Part shown: positions 48,812 to 61,587 of the stretch, in pieces | Layout of the letters: the number at the start of each line of letters is the position of its first letter | Position numbering within the stretch: the stretch's first letter is position 1 | Assembly (NCBI GenBank): GCA_012861695.1 | Contig: JAAOOA010000633.1 | Span: 190,878-254,877 of the forward strand | Direction: 5' to 3' | Origin: Trematomus loennbergii | Lineage: Eukaryota > Chordata > Actinopteri > Perciformes > Nototheniidae | DNA length: 64,000 nt | The notes under the pieces: model-generated | Told to the model about the DNA's origin: nothing | The model's input: the letters and a program-made list of their open reading frames with translations, nothing else | The model's database searches: none | Made by a program: the position numbers and the translations under genes

Positions 48812-49280
48812 TCCATTTCTTATATGCAAATGACGGGGCGTGGTTAGCTCACAGATCCAGACCAAAGCAACAGCACCGCAACACTGACTCAATAGCTCTT
48901 GTTTCACACTCAGCCTGATTTAGCTCTGGTTCTTCCTGTTTCAGCCACAGCGGAGCCGGCTCTAAACACCGAACACCGGTTCTTAGCTGACCCCACTTGG
49001 CTGCCCGGCAAGAACCAAGAACCACGCTCACGTCGGAAGGGGGCGAGATTAACCTGAGCCATAATAACAGTTTATGGCGAGTACGGAAAATGAAAGTTGT
49101 AACAAGCAGTAGCCTGAGCAAAGTGACTAGAACGCAACCACACACTTATAAACAAACACACTTTATAAAGTCAGGCAACACTAACCAGGCTTCGTGTGAT
49201 TCTGTTTATTTGTATCTTACTTTGAAATGTAAGTGTAACTCCTTCTGATTCGAGTAGTATGAAGCTGCAGCCTCGGAGGA

Positions 49281-49438
49281 TGCACTCTCAGGACCGCACA
49301 CTCTCAGGACCGCACACTCTCAGGACCGCACACCCGCACACTCTCAGGACCGCACACTCTCAGGACCGCACACTCTCAGGACCGCACACTCTCAGGACCG
49401 CACACCCGCACACTCTCAGACCGCACACTCTCAGGACC
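49281..49438. repeat. 16-bp minisatellite, about ten copies
   Basis: Unit ctctcaggaccgcaca, with two extra cacccgca insertions that split it into blocks. Confidence 0.9.
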
Positions 49439-50562
49439 CTAGTTGTTTGCAACATCGCCACCTAGTGAGCAGGAGACATGAATATGAACGACAACGCAGA
49501 GAGTGTGAGTAGTGTGAAGTGCTTTTAAAGGTTTATTTGTTTAACATTAATAACAATTCCGGTGTCTTGAAATGAAGTGTGATTAGCTAACATTAACTAT
49601 GATAGTCTTAAGGCACTACAAACAAACATCTGTTAGCTTATGATAGCTTCTAACAGTATTAAAGGCACTAAAAACAATTATTTGTTAGCTACAGCTTTCG
49701 GCCATTAGCTTCATTAGCATATTTGATTATTTGTTTAATGAAACTGTAGCGTGATTTTGGCAAGCCCAACTAGGTGTCCTACATTAATTGTTGATTTAAT
49801 CACTAATTACAGTAAGAGTGTGAGTAATGTGAATCATGTTGTTTGTTTAAAGTTAACAACTATTCTGGTGTATTCAATTGGACAGCAATACAAGCAACAC
49901 GTGCTAAATGTCATCTGTTAGCCTATGATGACTCGCTGCAAAACCAACTGTTAGCCTTTTTGTTTATTTGTTTAATGAAACCGTATGTTATGGTTATCTT
50001 ATTTAGCAGAGGCTATTTATCCAAAGTGACTCACAAAAAACATAAAAGAACCATAATTAACATTAGATGATCAATACAAATAGTTACATAGTCAGTTACA
50101 TTACGTATTACATTTTTAACAGGGTAATTAGTCATCTGTAACCTACATTTAAAAAAAGTAAACTTCCCAACCCTGATCATTAATTATAGTCAGCTAATTA
50201 ATTAAACTTCAGAGGATGACAAAAGCATGTCAATATGATCTGTCTGTCCGCTACATTAAATCAGCAGTAGCCTAAGTTCTGTCTTCAGTGTAAATGCTTC
50301 TTTAATAGTCATTGTATTACTATTTTAATTCATTGTAAATAATCTTAACTGTGCTGACTGCCTGTTTACTGTTTATCAGACAGTCTCATCATTTTGACAT
50401 GTTTTGTAATATTGCATGAGGTGTTTTAGTCAGTTATTATGTCGGCCTATTCTGTAGGTTAGAATCTGTCGTGTCAGAATCTAACAATTAGGCCTAATTG
50501 ATGTCTGTCTGTGAAAGTATTTCAAAATGTTCAGTTTGACCAATTAGGCTCTCTCTTTTTCA
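49439..50562. other. Intergenic, no gene seen
   Basis: AT-rich. Loosely repeated motifs such as tgttagctaacattaacta recur at about 49580-49990 without forming a clean array. Confidence 0.4.
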
Positions 50563-50735
50563 AGATGCATATTTCAATCCAAGAGGGGAGATCCTTGCCC
50601 GATTTACAACGATGCACTACATGTTGCAAAGTCTTTCACTGCCCGTTCTGTGCCTCAAATGAGTTCCACCCAGCCAAACTGAGCAAGGTCCAAACCCATT
50701 TAGAGAGCCACTTCAACCGTGCAGTTCTCCATGAA
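50563..50735 (+). CDS. Zinc-finger-like single exon, unidentified
   Basis: Between an acceptor (ctctctctttttcaag) and a donor (catgaag/gtaacg) lies an open segment containing RCTTCCKVFHCPFCASNEF and then LSKVQTHLESHFNRAVLHEG. Cys pairs followed by H-x3-H spacing look like a C2H2-type finger. In teleosts similar exons occur in many copies, often in genes linked to mobile elements; that is recollection and unchecked. No neighbouring exon is visible, so it may be an isolated or displaced exon. Confidence 0.45.
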
Positions 50736-53700
50736 GGTAACGTTTGCAAACATTCTCTTGTGAAATGCAAATGGAGTTGCAATGTGTCTGCATTAAAAGC
50801 AGCCTGAATGTTATGATCAGTTCCATTTGAGCAATAAATCAAAACAAGTCCTTCTATGATTTGTTTGTGGTGACCAGTGGCGTTTTTCTATGTACAAAAG
50901 TGGTGGGGCACAAAAAACGTAGATGTCTATATATAAGCTTCTGCAGTGACGTGCAGTGAGGTTCATGGCTGGTGAGGCTGTCATTAATAACCCCTTATAA
51001 GTAACAATTTTCTTTCCTTTCTTCTCTTTTCTCTTCTCTTGACTGAATTAAAAAGTTAAGTCTTTAAGTAATATTTGAAGTCCTTTTCCTGCACCTTTTT
51101 AAGGCTATGTTTGCAATATGTATTCAAAGGTCACTTATTTAAATAAATCAATATCTGAGGTTAGCAAACAGATACTGCCTTTATCTAGAGAGCCAATGAC
51201 ACCATGAAGAATTGCAAATCTTTTCATCTGCTGTATTAATAAAATTGCCATTTGTTTTCAAATTGAAAATAAGGCACTGTCAGCCCAGAACATTATACAA
51301 AATATATATATTTTAAAAGGAACCCATAAGGCTTCTTTTTTAATGTTTTGCATTTGTACTATTTTGTAGTCAATTTGGACAAATATCTTTCGAACTAAAA
51401 ATATCCTATGATTGCATATGGTGTGAATATGTATACCCTGCCCACTCAGTATTATTTTAGGTACAATTTATATTTTAAATGTAATGAAAAAGCCAACTCA
51501 ATAGTGTGTTAAAAATAGACTTTAGGATATTGTAAAACAAAAAACTGCTGTATAATGTATTCTTAACCCTCCTTTATCTTCACATTTGCTTTACCCTCTA
51601 TCCTTGGTGGTCATTTTGACCCCAGGAGTTTAAAGCTCAAGAAAATGATCATACTCAAAATTGTTACCAAAATGTACGTTTCAAGTACTTTATGTTTCTT
51701 AGTTGACTATCTAAATATCCATTTAAATAAAACACTACTAGCCATTTTCATTACATTAGCAGCACTAAACGTACCCTGTTTTTCACGTGGGGAGCGGGAC
51801 CAAGAAAACTTTAAATTTTTGGAAAGTAATGTTTCTGCTTGTGTTTGACAGACAACAGGAGCATCTGCATGGGGTATTTAGGGTGGACAATTTGACAGAG
51901 GATTTATCTGAAAGTACAAATAAAAGTATTTTATAGTCTTTGCGCTAGTAGTCACTACTGAGTCCAAAATGATCAGTCTTCGAACTTAAAAGTATTTGTA
52001 TTGCTCGTCACATATAGCAGCAAGACAGGCATTGTTGTACCATGGAGGGGACTTTGACAGGAGAGTATCAAGAAGTACACAGTAAAAGTATTTCATAGTA
52101 TTTGGGATAGTTGTAACTACAACTGATTCCAACTTCATCAGTCTTATGAAAAACGTATGGCCAAAAATAATGTTATCGCTTGTCATTTTTGCACTGTGTA
52201 AAGGCAAAGAGTTAGAACCTTTATTTTGAAGAGTACAGCGCAAGCATAGGGCAAACTAGCCAATCAGAAGCAAGGAGGCACTGGAGACACACCCACCTAT
52301 GGAAACGAAACATTGAGTGGTATACTTGTTTTAACAGTAAGAACAGAAAAACGAGCTGAATTGCCGTTTTTCCGTTTTGGGGCAAAATTGAAAAACAAAA
52401 AAACGATCCGTTTCTGTTTTTTTTTTTTTTCAATTAGAACTAAAAAACAAACGGTTAAAACGTACCTTCGTCGTTGAGCTTATGAAACATCTAACACTGA
52501 TCTAAAATGTAAAGTACAATCAGCCTGAGATGAAGTCCATGTCTTCATATGAATTTACAGATCTGAATGCTTCCAGTGTCTGATATAAAACGTGTTTAAC
52601 TCTATAAATATATAAAAGCTTACGTGCTGTGATTTCATTGCAATCATTTTGTAAAATAACTAGATTTTGTTTATATTTTCCTCTGAGTGAACCATACTGT
52701 GGCAACTGAACACAATATGGACCTGTGTTTTGTTAAGTAGAACATTAAAGAAAGATTTTGTCTCTTTCATGATTGTTTTTTTGACAAAAGTTTCAAGTGA
52801 AGATTTACACTAATTTTATCTCTGGGTGTATGGCCTTCCTGAAGTGGGACGCAGGGGCGGATCTACCGGGGTGGCATGGGGTGGCAACTGCTACCCTAAA
52901 AAATAGCCTTGCCACCCCAGCTGCCACCCCAGTTGGCATCTTTGTTTTGAAAGAAAAGTTGTGGCTCATCAGACATTTATGAGAGAAAGTCTCTAATGTC
53001 CGAGTGCAAATGAATGCAGCACAAGACGCGAGCCTTGTAACCCCTCCCCCGGCCCTGGCGCAAGCTTGGAAATATGATAGGCGGCGATTTCATTTGAATG
53101 GGACGGCGCAAAACGAGAAGCATTCGGACCCAAGTAGACGGAAGGAATGAGGTATTTGCGGTCTACAATGACAGAGAAGAGACTGTCAAGTTTGGCTGTA
53201 CTCAGCATTGAATCAAAATGCACTAAAGCTGTTGATCTTAAAAGTTTGTGAGCGTTTTGCTGAACAAAATGGTAATCACCGCATTCAGCTGTAATAGGCA
53301 TGTAGAGGCGCGGGAAGGTATTTGAGTGGGGGTGGACTCCGCTGTATAGAAAACTGTAGTTTCCATAGTTTCCCCATAGCAGCAGACGCACAAATGACGT
53401 CTGCTGGTGCATCATAAACACGTCGGATATTGAAAGTGCAGTCGGATTCTCAAAGCACCGCAGTCTCTTCTCCTAAGTCCTTTTGAAATCTCCTATCCAC
53501 TATCCCTTAACCCCGTGACGTTTCACACAGAGGTCAAGGAATAGACGATAAGGATAGACGATAGGAGCTGATTTTTGGACTATTCGACAGCAACCTATAA
53601 CTGACTTTTCCTCCTGAAACAAAGCAGTGTTCATCATCACTCAGTCTGACCTCTCCCTCACTAAAACATATTTTTACGCATAGCTATATATCACAGGAGG

Positions 53701-54399
53701 GTTGCTTTAATACACATTTACTGTAGTTGTTTATACCTTTTCAACTTTTCTTTGAAATATTAAGCTTCATCACTATTTGTCCTACTCTTCCAGTTTAACA
53801 TTTCGCTTTCAACAAAGTCAGTGCATTTGAGCTGTAACTATTTTGATTCAAATCATTTCACTTTTCTGCATTACTCCGCTAAGTTCAGCAGTTTGTAGCT
53901 AAAAGCAGCTACAGTCACCATTCAACTATTACAATATTTCATTTTCAGCTAAATTCAGCAACAAATGTGCACAGTTTACGGCATTTGCACGCATTTTAAG
54001 CAGGAAATGCATTTCCTAGTTGTATCTTGTGCCTCTACTGTGACTGTGACATGTTTCACAAGACACGTTACTTACAGATAAACAAATATAGCTGACAGCG
54101 TTAAAATATAACTAGAATGTCAGGAGTCCAATAGAGGCGTTTCAGGTTCGGCTCTGTGATTGGTCAACCACTTAGAGATATCCCGCCCCTTATCCTATCA
54201 CGTACAAATGTGTTGGAGCGCTAGCCAATAGAAGTGCAAGTGTTACATAGTGTAAATATCTTACCCAGCCCTCAGACACCTCGCTGTAATCAAAGCGCTC
54301 AGACTTCATTGAAAAGAACAGAAGTCTTACCTTCCAGATTAAAAAGGAATCACTGATCGGGCGTTTCAATGTGCTAACTCTCTAAAGCTTGTTAGATTA
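50736..54399. other. Intergenic, scattered mobile-element ends, no gene seen
   Basis: Fragments resembling hAT MITE ends occur at about 50885-50990 (gtgacgtgcagtgaggttca) and 52848-52935 (caggggcggatctaccgggg). 53440-53580 has paired motifs ctatccactatccctta and aggatagacgatagg suggesting another MITE. 54125-54245 is the second copy of the CCAAT-bearing repeat seen at 4616. No supported coding exon. Confidence 0.45.
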
Positions 54400-55018
54400 C
54401 AAGGACAGGCAGGCGTGAACATATTACGCCTGTACTCGCCTCTTTACATTGGCTACCAGTCAATTTTAGAATACATTTTAAAATGTTACTGTTTGCATAC
54501 AAAGCCCTAAACGGTTTAGCCCCCCCACCGTACCTAGCAGATCTTTTAAAACCATACACACCCACACGGTCACTGAGGTCTGCTGACAGACTCCTTCTGG
54601 TCGTCCCTAAATGGGGTTAAAGCAGCGAGGAGACAGAGCCTTTGCTGTTGCAGCTCCAAAAGTATGGAACGAATTGCCCCTCCAGGTTAGACTTGCTCCA
54701 ACTCTGCCTGTTTTTAAATCTCGTTTAAAAACCCACTTCTTTTCCCTGGCAATTACAGACCAGGTGACACTTGTGCTTTTACATTTGGGTTTTTATCTTA
54801 CTAGTGTTTTGTACTGTTTTTACGTCATGTAGGAGAGTTTCTCAGTCTGTGGCTTCTGATCTGGTTTCATTGTCTCGTGTTTTACATTTGTTTCATGTCC
54901 TGTCTGTTTTTTATGTATGTATGCTATGTTTTTATACAGTTGTTGATGTACGGCACTTTGTTCAACTCTGTTGTTTTTAAATGTGCTATAGAAATAAAGT
55001 GGATTGGATTGGATAATG
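54400..55018 (+). mobile_element. L2-type LINE 3' end
   Basis: Across frameshifts it reads PVLASLHWLPVNFRIHFKML, FAYKALNGLAPP, YTPTRSLRSADRLLLVVP, GDRAFAVAAPKVWNELPL and FKSRLKTHFFSLAI, the familiar C-terminus of teleost L2-like ORF2. The 3' tail gtgctatagaaataaagtgg followed by attggattgga is typical for such elements. 5'-truncated and inactive. Confidence 0.85.
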
Positions 55019-55549
55019 ATCAACGACAATTTTAGGGAAATAGAAAATAAAACTGATGATATAACAAAATAACTTTATTAATCTGTGTTTGACGACCAAT
55101 TGGCAAACAAGAGGATGTTAAAAAGTGGTAAAATGTTGAAAATAAAACCAATAAAAGTCATAATAAACAACATTTAAGTGAAAATACAGAGAATTAAAAA
55201 TGAAGATTAAATAAATGATTAAATCTTAATAATAGAAATAGGTAGAATAAAGATTATGACCAATTATCACATTTAAACAATGATATAGCACCTTTTAGAG
55301 CTCCTCTAATACACTTCAAAGGGTTTGACAAGCAATTGATAAACATTTGAAAATAAAAAATAGATTATAACAATAAAAAAAGTCATTCAAAAAGACATTG
55401 AAATGGAAAATAAAGATGATGAAGTTATAAAGTACATAATAACCAGACCGCAATGATGTATTTTATTTAAAATCAGATTACGTTCAGACCCTCACAGATC
55501 CTCTGTCAGAAAGCAGCACGGCCAAAACACTTCACTTAGTCTCTTTGGA
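55019..55549. other. AT-rich intergenic DNA, no gene seen
   Basis: Very AT-rich, with repeated short motifs such as gaaaataaa. It lies 3' of the minus-strand exon at 55550-56053, whose 3' UTR may occupy part of it. Confidence 0.4.
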
Positions 55550-56053
55550 TCACTTGCTGTCTCCTCTGGGTTCTGGTTCTGGGGTGTAGAACTGGAACGT
55601 GACGCAAACAGGAACCCCGGTCAGAGCGGTGCTTAGAGGGATCTTTATGGTGGGGGCTGCCGTGGAGAAAGGGTGAGGAAACTCTGGAGGGGGAGGCAGA
55701 GGTAGAGGCGTCCACATGTGGAAGGACGTTCAGGAGGTCAGCGCTCGGAGAAACGTCCACAAACAGAGCTATGTTTGCTGGGTCTTCAGGGAGGAGAGGG
55801 AGGGGGGGTCTGTGGAGGTCTGAGGGTCCTCTGAGAGGAGAGGAGGGAAGGAGATGAGGAGGGGGGGGGTGAGGAAGGGAGTGAGGGAGGAGGTTCAGTC
55901 TCCTGGATCACGTTAGGTAGGGGTGTCTCTGTGATGGGGTCCTGTGGGGGGGGGATCCTGGGAAGGGGACACAGCGGGGGACGTCTCCTCGGAGGAACTC
56001 ACCTCGATGGACTCTAAGGAATCTGAGGTTTCTTCTTCTCCATTGAGACACAT
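55550..56053 (-). CDS. Proline-rich terminal exon of an unidentified gene
   Basis: After the acceptor accctccaacag the exon reads MCLNGEEETSDSLESIEVSS, then Pro-rich sequence (QDPITETPLPNVIQETEPPP), then ANIALFVDVSPSADLLNVLP, and ends TIKIPLSTALTGVPVC...PRGDSK with TGA. Coherent peptides continue across the exon, but only by changing frame at three C/G homopolymers. That suggests either sequencing errors or recent decay. No upstream exon was found before the divergently placed TRIM gene. The gene is unidentified. Confidence 0.4.
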
Positions 56054-56490
56054 CTGTTGGAGGGTAAAAAGAAAAGATTTAAAAGAAGGTTTCAACCACA
56101 AATCATCATTTTGGTGTCAATTAAAGAGGACGTGTAGTTTTCAGGTTCATAGTTAGTGTGAATGCACAGAATAAGGAGTTTTTTCTATATAAAAGCCCCC
56201 CCCCCCCACACACAATACTACTACTACTAGTACTTACAGTAAAAAACGACTTACTGTACATCCAACTATTAAATCAATCAGCTATTTCAGGACATTGAGG
56301 CTATACATTTACAGCGGAGGAAACAAGTATTTAACCCCCTTCAGATTTTGTAAGTTTACCAACTTATTTTACAACTAAAAGCTCTTTTCAAATGAAGAGG
56401 AGGTTGTAACCGAGGCTCTGTGTAGGTCAGAGTCAGAGTTTGATAAGCCCTCCCTCTTCTTCCTGCTCTCAGACACAGCCAGCTCCACTC

Positions 56491-56991
56491 TGTGGGTGTT
56501 TCTCAATCGCGAGTACGCTTGCTTGGTAGCACATGTCTGCCGAGCATCTTGCTTCAGAAGCGAGTCAAGAATACTTCCTGCCATTCGGAAAACGAAGGGT
56601 GTTTCTCAATCGCGAGTACGCTTGCTTGGGAGCACATGTCTGCCGAGCATCTTGCTTCAGAAGCGAGTCAAGAATACTTCCTGACATTCGGAAAACAAAG
56701 AGAGGAACACGCTAGCAAGTGTGCAGGTGTGCGTCATATGAGAGGCCCCGCCTTACATCTTCCGCCACAGATTTGGGGAAATTGGTCCGTGCGCAAAGCA
56801 TTGTGGGGATTTTAAGACCGCGAAGTCTACTCATGTGCACACTCGATATTTCTCCAAACGGAGTACGCCGGGCTCGGTAGATTTCCAAGTATACTGGAGA
56901 TTGGAACAGTACTTCGGCGGCACTCGATGGCGTAGTATGCTTGAAATAGTGGCTCTGAAGCAGCTTTACTCGCGATTGAGAAACACCCTTC
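56491..56991. mobile_element. MITE with duplicated left end, upstream of TRIM
   Basis: Inverted ends gggtgtttctcaatcgcgag and ctcgcgattgagaaacaccc. The first roughly 102 bp (56493-56595) are repeated almost exactly at 56596-56697, so the left end is present twice. The interior is non-coding and GC-richer. The element stands about 180 bp before the TRIM ATG. Superfamily and target duplication not determined. Confidence 0.75.
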
Positions 56992-57120
56992 ATTTCCTGG
57001 CTCCTCCCCTTCAGATCCACACTGAGGAGGAGGGGTGTAACCAACATGTGGGTAAAGCACAAGAGCTGATAGGCCACATTCACTGCACACACACCTGTTG
57101 TTCAGATAACCTGTCACACT

Positions 57121-57146
57121 AGTTTCAGCTCTCAGGAAGTGAAACT
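57121..57146 (+). promoter_or_regulatory. ISRE-like site upstream of TRIM
   Basis: AGTTTC at 57121-57126 and GGAAGTGAAACT at 57135-57146 form an inverted pair of GAAA cores. The second resembles the interferon-stimulated response element core. It lies about 30-55 bp before the ATG, where the 5' UTR or core promoter would be. Many fish TRIM genes are interferon-inducible; the site itself is untested. Confidence 0.5.
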
Positions 57147-57174
57147 CACACACTCGCTGCCACTGAGAGGTGAA

Positions 57175-58856
57175 ATGGCGCAGAAAGGAGTTCAGCTGGA
57201 CCGGGAAATCTTATCTTGTTCGATCTGTCTGGATCTACTGAAGGATCCGGTGACCACTTCCTGTGGACACAGCTACTGCATGAAGTGTATTAAAGGCTTC
57301 TGGGACGGAGAGGATGAGAAGAAGATCCACAGCTGCCCTCAGTGTAGGCAGAGCTTCACACCGAGGCCTGTCCTGCTGAAAAACACCATGTTAGCAGCTT
57401 TAGTGGAGGAGCTGAAGAAGACTGGACCCCCACCTGCTCCTGCTGATCTCTGCTATGCTGGAGCTGAAGATGTGGCCTGTGATGTCTGCACTGGGAGAAA
57501 ACTGAGAGCCTGTAAGTCCTGCCTCGTGTGTTTGGCCTCTTACTGTGACAAACACCTCCAGCCTCATTATGAATTGCCTGTCTTTAAAAAACACAAGCTG
57601 GTGGAGCCCTCCAAGAAGCTCCAGGAGAACATCTGCTCTCGTCACGACGAGGTGATGAAGCTGTTCTGCCGCACTGATCAGCAGTGTATCTGTTATCTCT
57701 GCTCTGTGGAGGAACATAAAGGCCACGACACGGTGTCAGCTGCAGCAGAGAGGACTGAGAGACAGAGAGAGCTGGAGGGGAGTCAACAAAACATCCAGCA
57801 GAGAATCCAGGACAGAGAGAAGGAGGTGAAGCTGCTTCAGCAGGAGGTGGAGGCCGTCAATGGCTCTGCTGATAAAGCAGTGGAGGACAGTGAGAAGATG
57901 TTCACTGAGCTGATACGTCTCATGGAGAAAAGAAGCTCTGATGTGAAGCAGCAGGTCAGATCCCAGCAGAAGAGAGAAGTGAGTCGAGTCAGAGAGCTTC
58001 AGGAGAAGCTGGAGCAGGAGATCTCTGAGCTGAAGAGGAGAGACGCTGAGCTGAAGCTGCTGTCTCACACAGAGGATCACAACCAGTTTCTGCACAGCTA
58101 CCCCTCACTGTCAGCCCTCAGTGAACCTACACACTCATCCAGCATCAACATCCGTCCTCTGAGCTACTTTGAGGACGTGACGGCGGCCCTGTCAGCAGTC
58201 AGAGACAAACTCAGGACGTCCTGAGAGAGGAATGGACAAACGTCTCACCGACTGAAGTGGATGTTTTACTGTCAGCAGCAGAGCCCACCACCAGAGCTGG
58301 GTTCTTCAAATATTCACAGGAGATCACACTGGATCCAAACACAGCATGCACACAGCTGGTATTACCTGATGGGAGCAGAAAAGCAACACTCATGGAACAA
58401 CATCAGTCTTCTTCTAGTCACCCAGACAGATTCACTGGTTATCCTCAGGTCCTGAGTAGAGAGAGTCTGAATGGACGTTGTTACTGGGAGGTGGAGTGGA
58501 GAGGGACAGGACTTCGTGGAGGACTTCGTGTTGCAGTCGCATACAAGAATATCATCAGAGCAGGGAGTAGGAATGAATGTGTATTTGGAAACAATGACAA
58601 ATCTTGGTCCTTAGATTGTAAACAAAACAGTTATTCATTTCGTTACAACAATATCATCACTCCCGTCTCAGGTCCTCTGTCCTCCAGAGTAGGAGTGTAC
58701 CTGGATCACAGAGCAGGTATTCTGTCCTTCTACAGCGTCTCTGAAACCATGACTCTCCTCCACAGAGTCCAGACCACATTCACTCAGCCGCTACATGCTG
58801 GAGTTTGGCTTTATTATAGTTATGGAGACACTGCTGAGTTTTGTAAACTCAAATAG
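57175..58856 (+). CDS. TRIM E3 ubiquitin ligase (RING, B-boxes, coiled coil, PRY-SPRY)
   Basis: Intronless TRIM gene of the multi-copy teleost TRIM25/TRIM16-like type; such proteins attach ubiquitin and often act in cytoplasmic antiviral signalling. Start ATG in gtgaaatgg. Residues 15-57 form a C3HC4 RING (C15, C18, C30, H32, C35, C38, C54, C57). A first B-box-like Cys cluster spans about 102-140. B-box 2 is C154, H157, C165, D168, C173, C176, H181, H184. A Glu/Lys/Gln-rich coiled coil covers about 190-300. PRY-SPRY motifs follow: FFKYSQEITLDPNTA, GRCYWEVEW, RVGVYLDHRAGILSFY and PLHAGVWLYYSYGD. As written the frame closes at TGA 58222-58224 because one C seems missing in acgtcc/tgag; all downstream sequence is open in the shifted frame to TAG at 58856. 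Probably a working gene with a sequencing error, otherwise a recent pseudogene. Confidence 0.87.
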
Positions 58857-61587
58857 CCTGAAGTCATTGGAGGAACTCTTCTACTTCTTAAACTCACCGA
58901 CCGTGTGTCCATCAGAGCTGATTGTTCATGTCTTCACTGCGCAGAGATCAGCTGTTAATCAAACTTCATGGGATGTGCTTCAACATCTTCTCATGAGTTG
59001 TTCTGTAGATGTTGGACTTTCTTCCGGCTCCTTCCTGTGTCTGTGTAGCCATGGAGGCTGTCACTGCTCAGGAGGATCCTTGTTCACCTGAACTGATATG
59101 TAAACTTTGCTCTAAATATGTGTTGGATATTTCTTTTGAGTCATGTTGTTGTTTCTCTTGTAATGCACGAGTCTTCAGAGAGAAAGCAGCTTCTTTTATT
59201 GTACACATTTTATTCTGGCCACTTTCTAAAACAATAGAGACATTTATAATCACATGTATTATTTTGACAGATTAAATGTTATTGTTGCCCAAATTAACTA
59301 ACAAATGAGTTCCCCAGATGGTTATAACACTTATTTCATCATAACATGTTTATTTAAAATGATATTACTTACTGTCATGATCATAATCAATAAGTACATC
59401 ATTTATTATTCTCCTGTAAATAGCTTAGATTCTTTGCTTGGGAAATAAAATGTTATTTTTTTGCACACTAATTGTTGTTTGTTGTTGTTGTTATCCAAAT
59501 AGAAATGGGGTACTCTGATGTTTTATAGAACATAACTTATCATGATAATAATCAATAAGGAAATCATGTATGATTCTGTTTTAAATAGCTGACATTAAAC
59601 ACATTCATGGTGTGGATAAAGTGAAACTGATCATGAAATCATTGAACAGACTTTACTGATGGGATGTGTGATCAAATTAAATGTTTGGATCATTAATAAA
59701 GTTTTGTCTTTCAAAAACAAACAGGATGTTCTTCTTGTATTGTGTCCAAGGTGCCATACGAAGCTGATGGAGAACATGTGGAAGTGATCTGAGACTTTGA
59801 AGCTAAGCGCAAGTTCAACCAGGAAGACCGTCTTTACTCATTAATTTACTATTTCCATGTTACTACTCTCTCTCCTCTCAATAAGTGATCGGGGGCGTCA
59901 CTCCCCAGCTTAACCAATCACTTCGCTCTATTCTCACAAGCCTATCATAGCGCTCCGCTAACCCTTTTAAATCTGCTCCCCCTCTGACAGCTGTCATTTC
60001 AGGTGACTCGACGCAACCCTCCTCCACCCCTTTTCACCTCCTGTCCCTCTGCATACATATTCCATTACAGCAGCACAATCTAGCGGCTCTTAGTATTGAC
60101 AAATAAGTATTGAAATGTGTTGCTGCACAGGTCACCTTTAGCTCTCTTAAGAGATGGGTGATGTCATTTGTGTACTTCATTATAACTAAGTACTTTTACT
60201 GTACTTACAGTAAACAGAATTCTAGGTATCATGAGTATTTTCTGCTGTTTTATACTATATGTTAGTTTGTTTGTCTGAACACCTTGTTTCTCTTGTGCAT
60301 TAAGAGCACTTGTGTTAGGGCATGACTTAACAATAAATAGGTATATACAGTATAAAATACCACGTACTGTCCGCCCTCATGCCACCCTGCATGACCTCGC
60401 CCCCCCTTTGCCACCCCATGTAAAATGTTCTAGAACCGCCACTGGACAGGAGAACAAGAACAACACAACCAGTGTGATCCACAGCGGTCAACATCTAGCA
60501 CCCCATTATATACACTTGACTGCTTTGATGTTGAATTCAATGAAAACACCTCTATTAAATAATCCTGTGTTCTGTGACATACTTTAGCCTCAGTGATGTG
60601 TTAAAGCTGAACTACTTCCAAACAATGTTGTCACCAGGAATCTGTTTCAACTGAAAGTATTTGTAACAACAAACAAATGTAATTCCTTCTCTATCACAAA
60701 AACAGAAGCAAGACATCGTTTGTCCAGAGGGTGGCGCCAGAGGATAGGCTGAGTTACTACAAAGATCAAATGGTTTATCCTGTGAAGGAGCTATATACAC
60801 CAACTTTCACTGTAGTCAGTTTGCAAACATTTCAAAAATTAAATGATTATCCATCTTGTAGTTCACAATGAAAATTGATTTATCGACAATCTGATTTTTT
60901 AAATGGGATGTCAACTTGTGAGTGTGGTACTATTGGTGCATACTGCTGATTTATTAACTATTACTTCCATGGAGAGTCGATTCAAAATGATGTGCTGGTT
61001 ATAGCAAGGGATTATATTCTTGGCATTTTGTTCTAATCATCCTTCAAGATAAAACCAGTATAAGTAAATAATAATAAAGAAAATGATCATTTTTAAAGAG
61101 CATACTTTTATTTTTTCAAAGGTAACTCCTGTAAAAGGTAACAACATCTAAATGAAGAATGAATGCAAATCAGGATCTGGCTGTTTTCAGAGAAACCTTA
61201 GAAACAATACCTGGCTTGATCAAAACAGCTGCCACTGAATTGTACTTGTAAAATGTACAAAAGTCTTACAAAGAAATAAAAACAGTATAGAGCATGAGAA
61301 ACTTACATTTCAACACTGCCAGACTGAAAGGTTGTGCCACAAGCAAACTGACCCCCTATTCCCCAATTCTTAAAAAATGTCAAATGAAAATCAACAAAAA
61401 ATCCTGGTTCCCTAGTTAGGATTATTTTTAATCCATCCATCCTGAGGGGGGCATGGACCAAATTCCAAGCCAATCTATTCAATAATTGTCAAAATGTGTC
61501 ACTAAAAACAGAAATGTCAACTCGTAGTGACAGAGTCAGGAAAAAGAAATCAAATAGGAACAGGCTAAAGACAGGAATAAACAGTGT
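58857..61587. other. TRIM 3' region and intergenic DNA
   Basis: AT-rich with candidate poly-A signals (gggaaataaaatg near 59443 and cattaataaag near 59693). At about 60375-60445 gccaccctgcatgacc and ttctagaaccgccactg resemble a hAT MITE end. No further coding exon was supported. Confidence 0.45.

Noticed and set aside
52993..53421. 142-codon minus-strand ORF
   Set aside because: No recognisable domain, adjacent to MITE-like sequence and lacking supportive splice or start context; probably chance.
52848..60445. One large hAT element carrying the TRIM gene between ends at 52848 and 60440
   Set aside because: The ends resemble each other but flanks (gtgggacg and gacaggag) are not a duplication, and unrelated elements lie between; treated as independent fragments.
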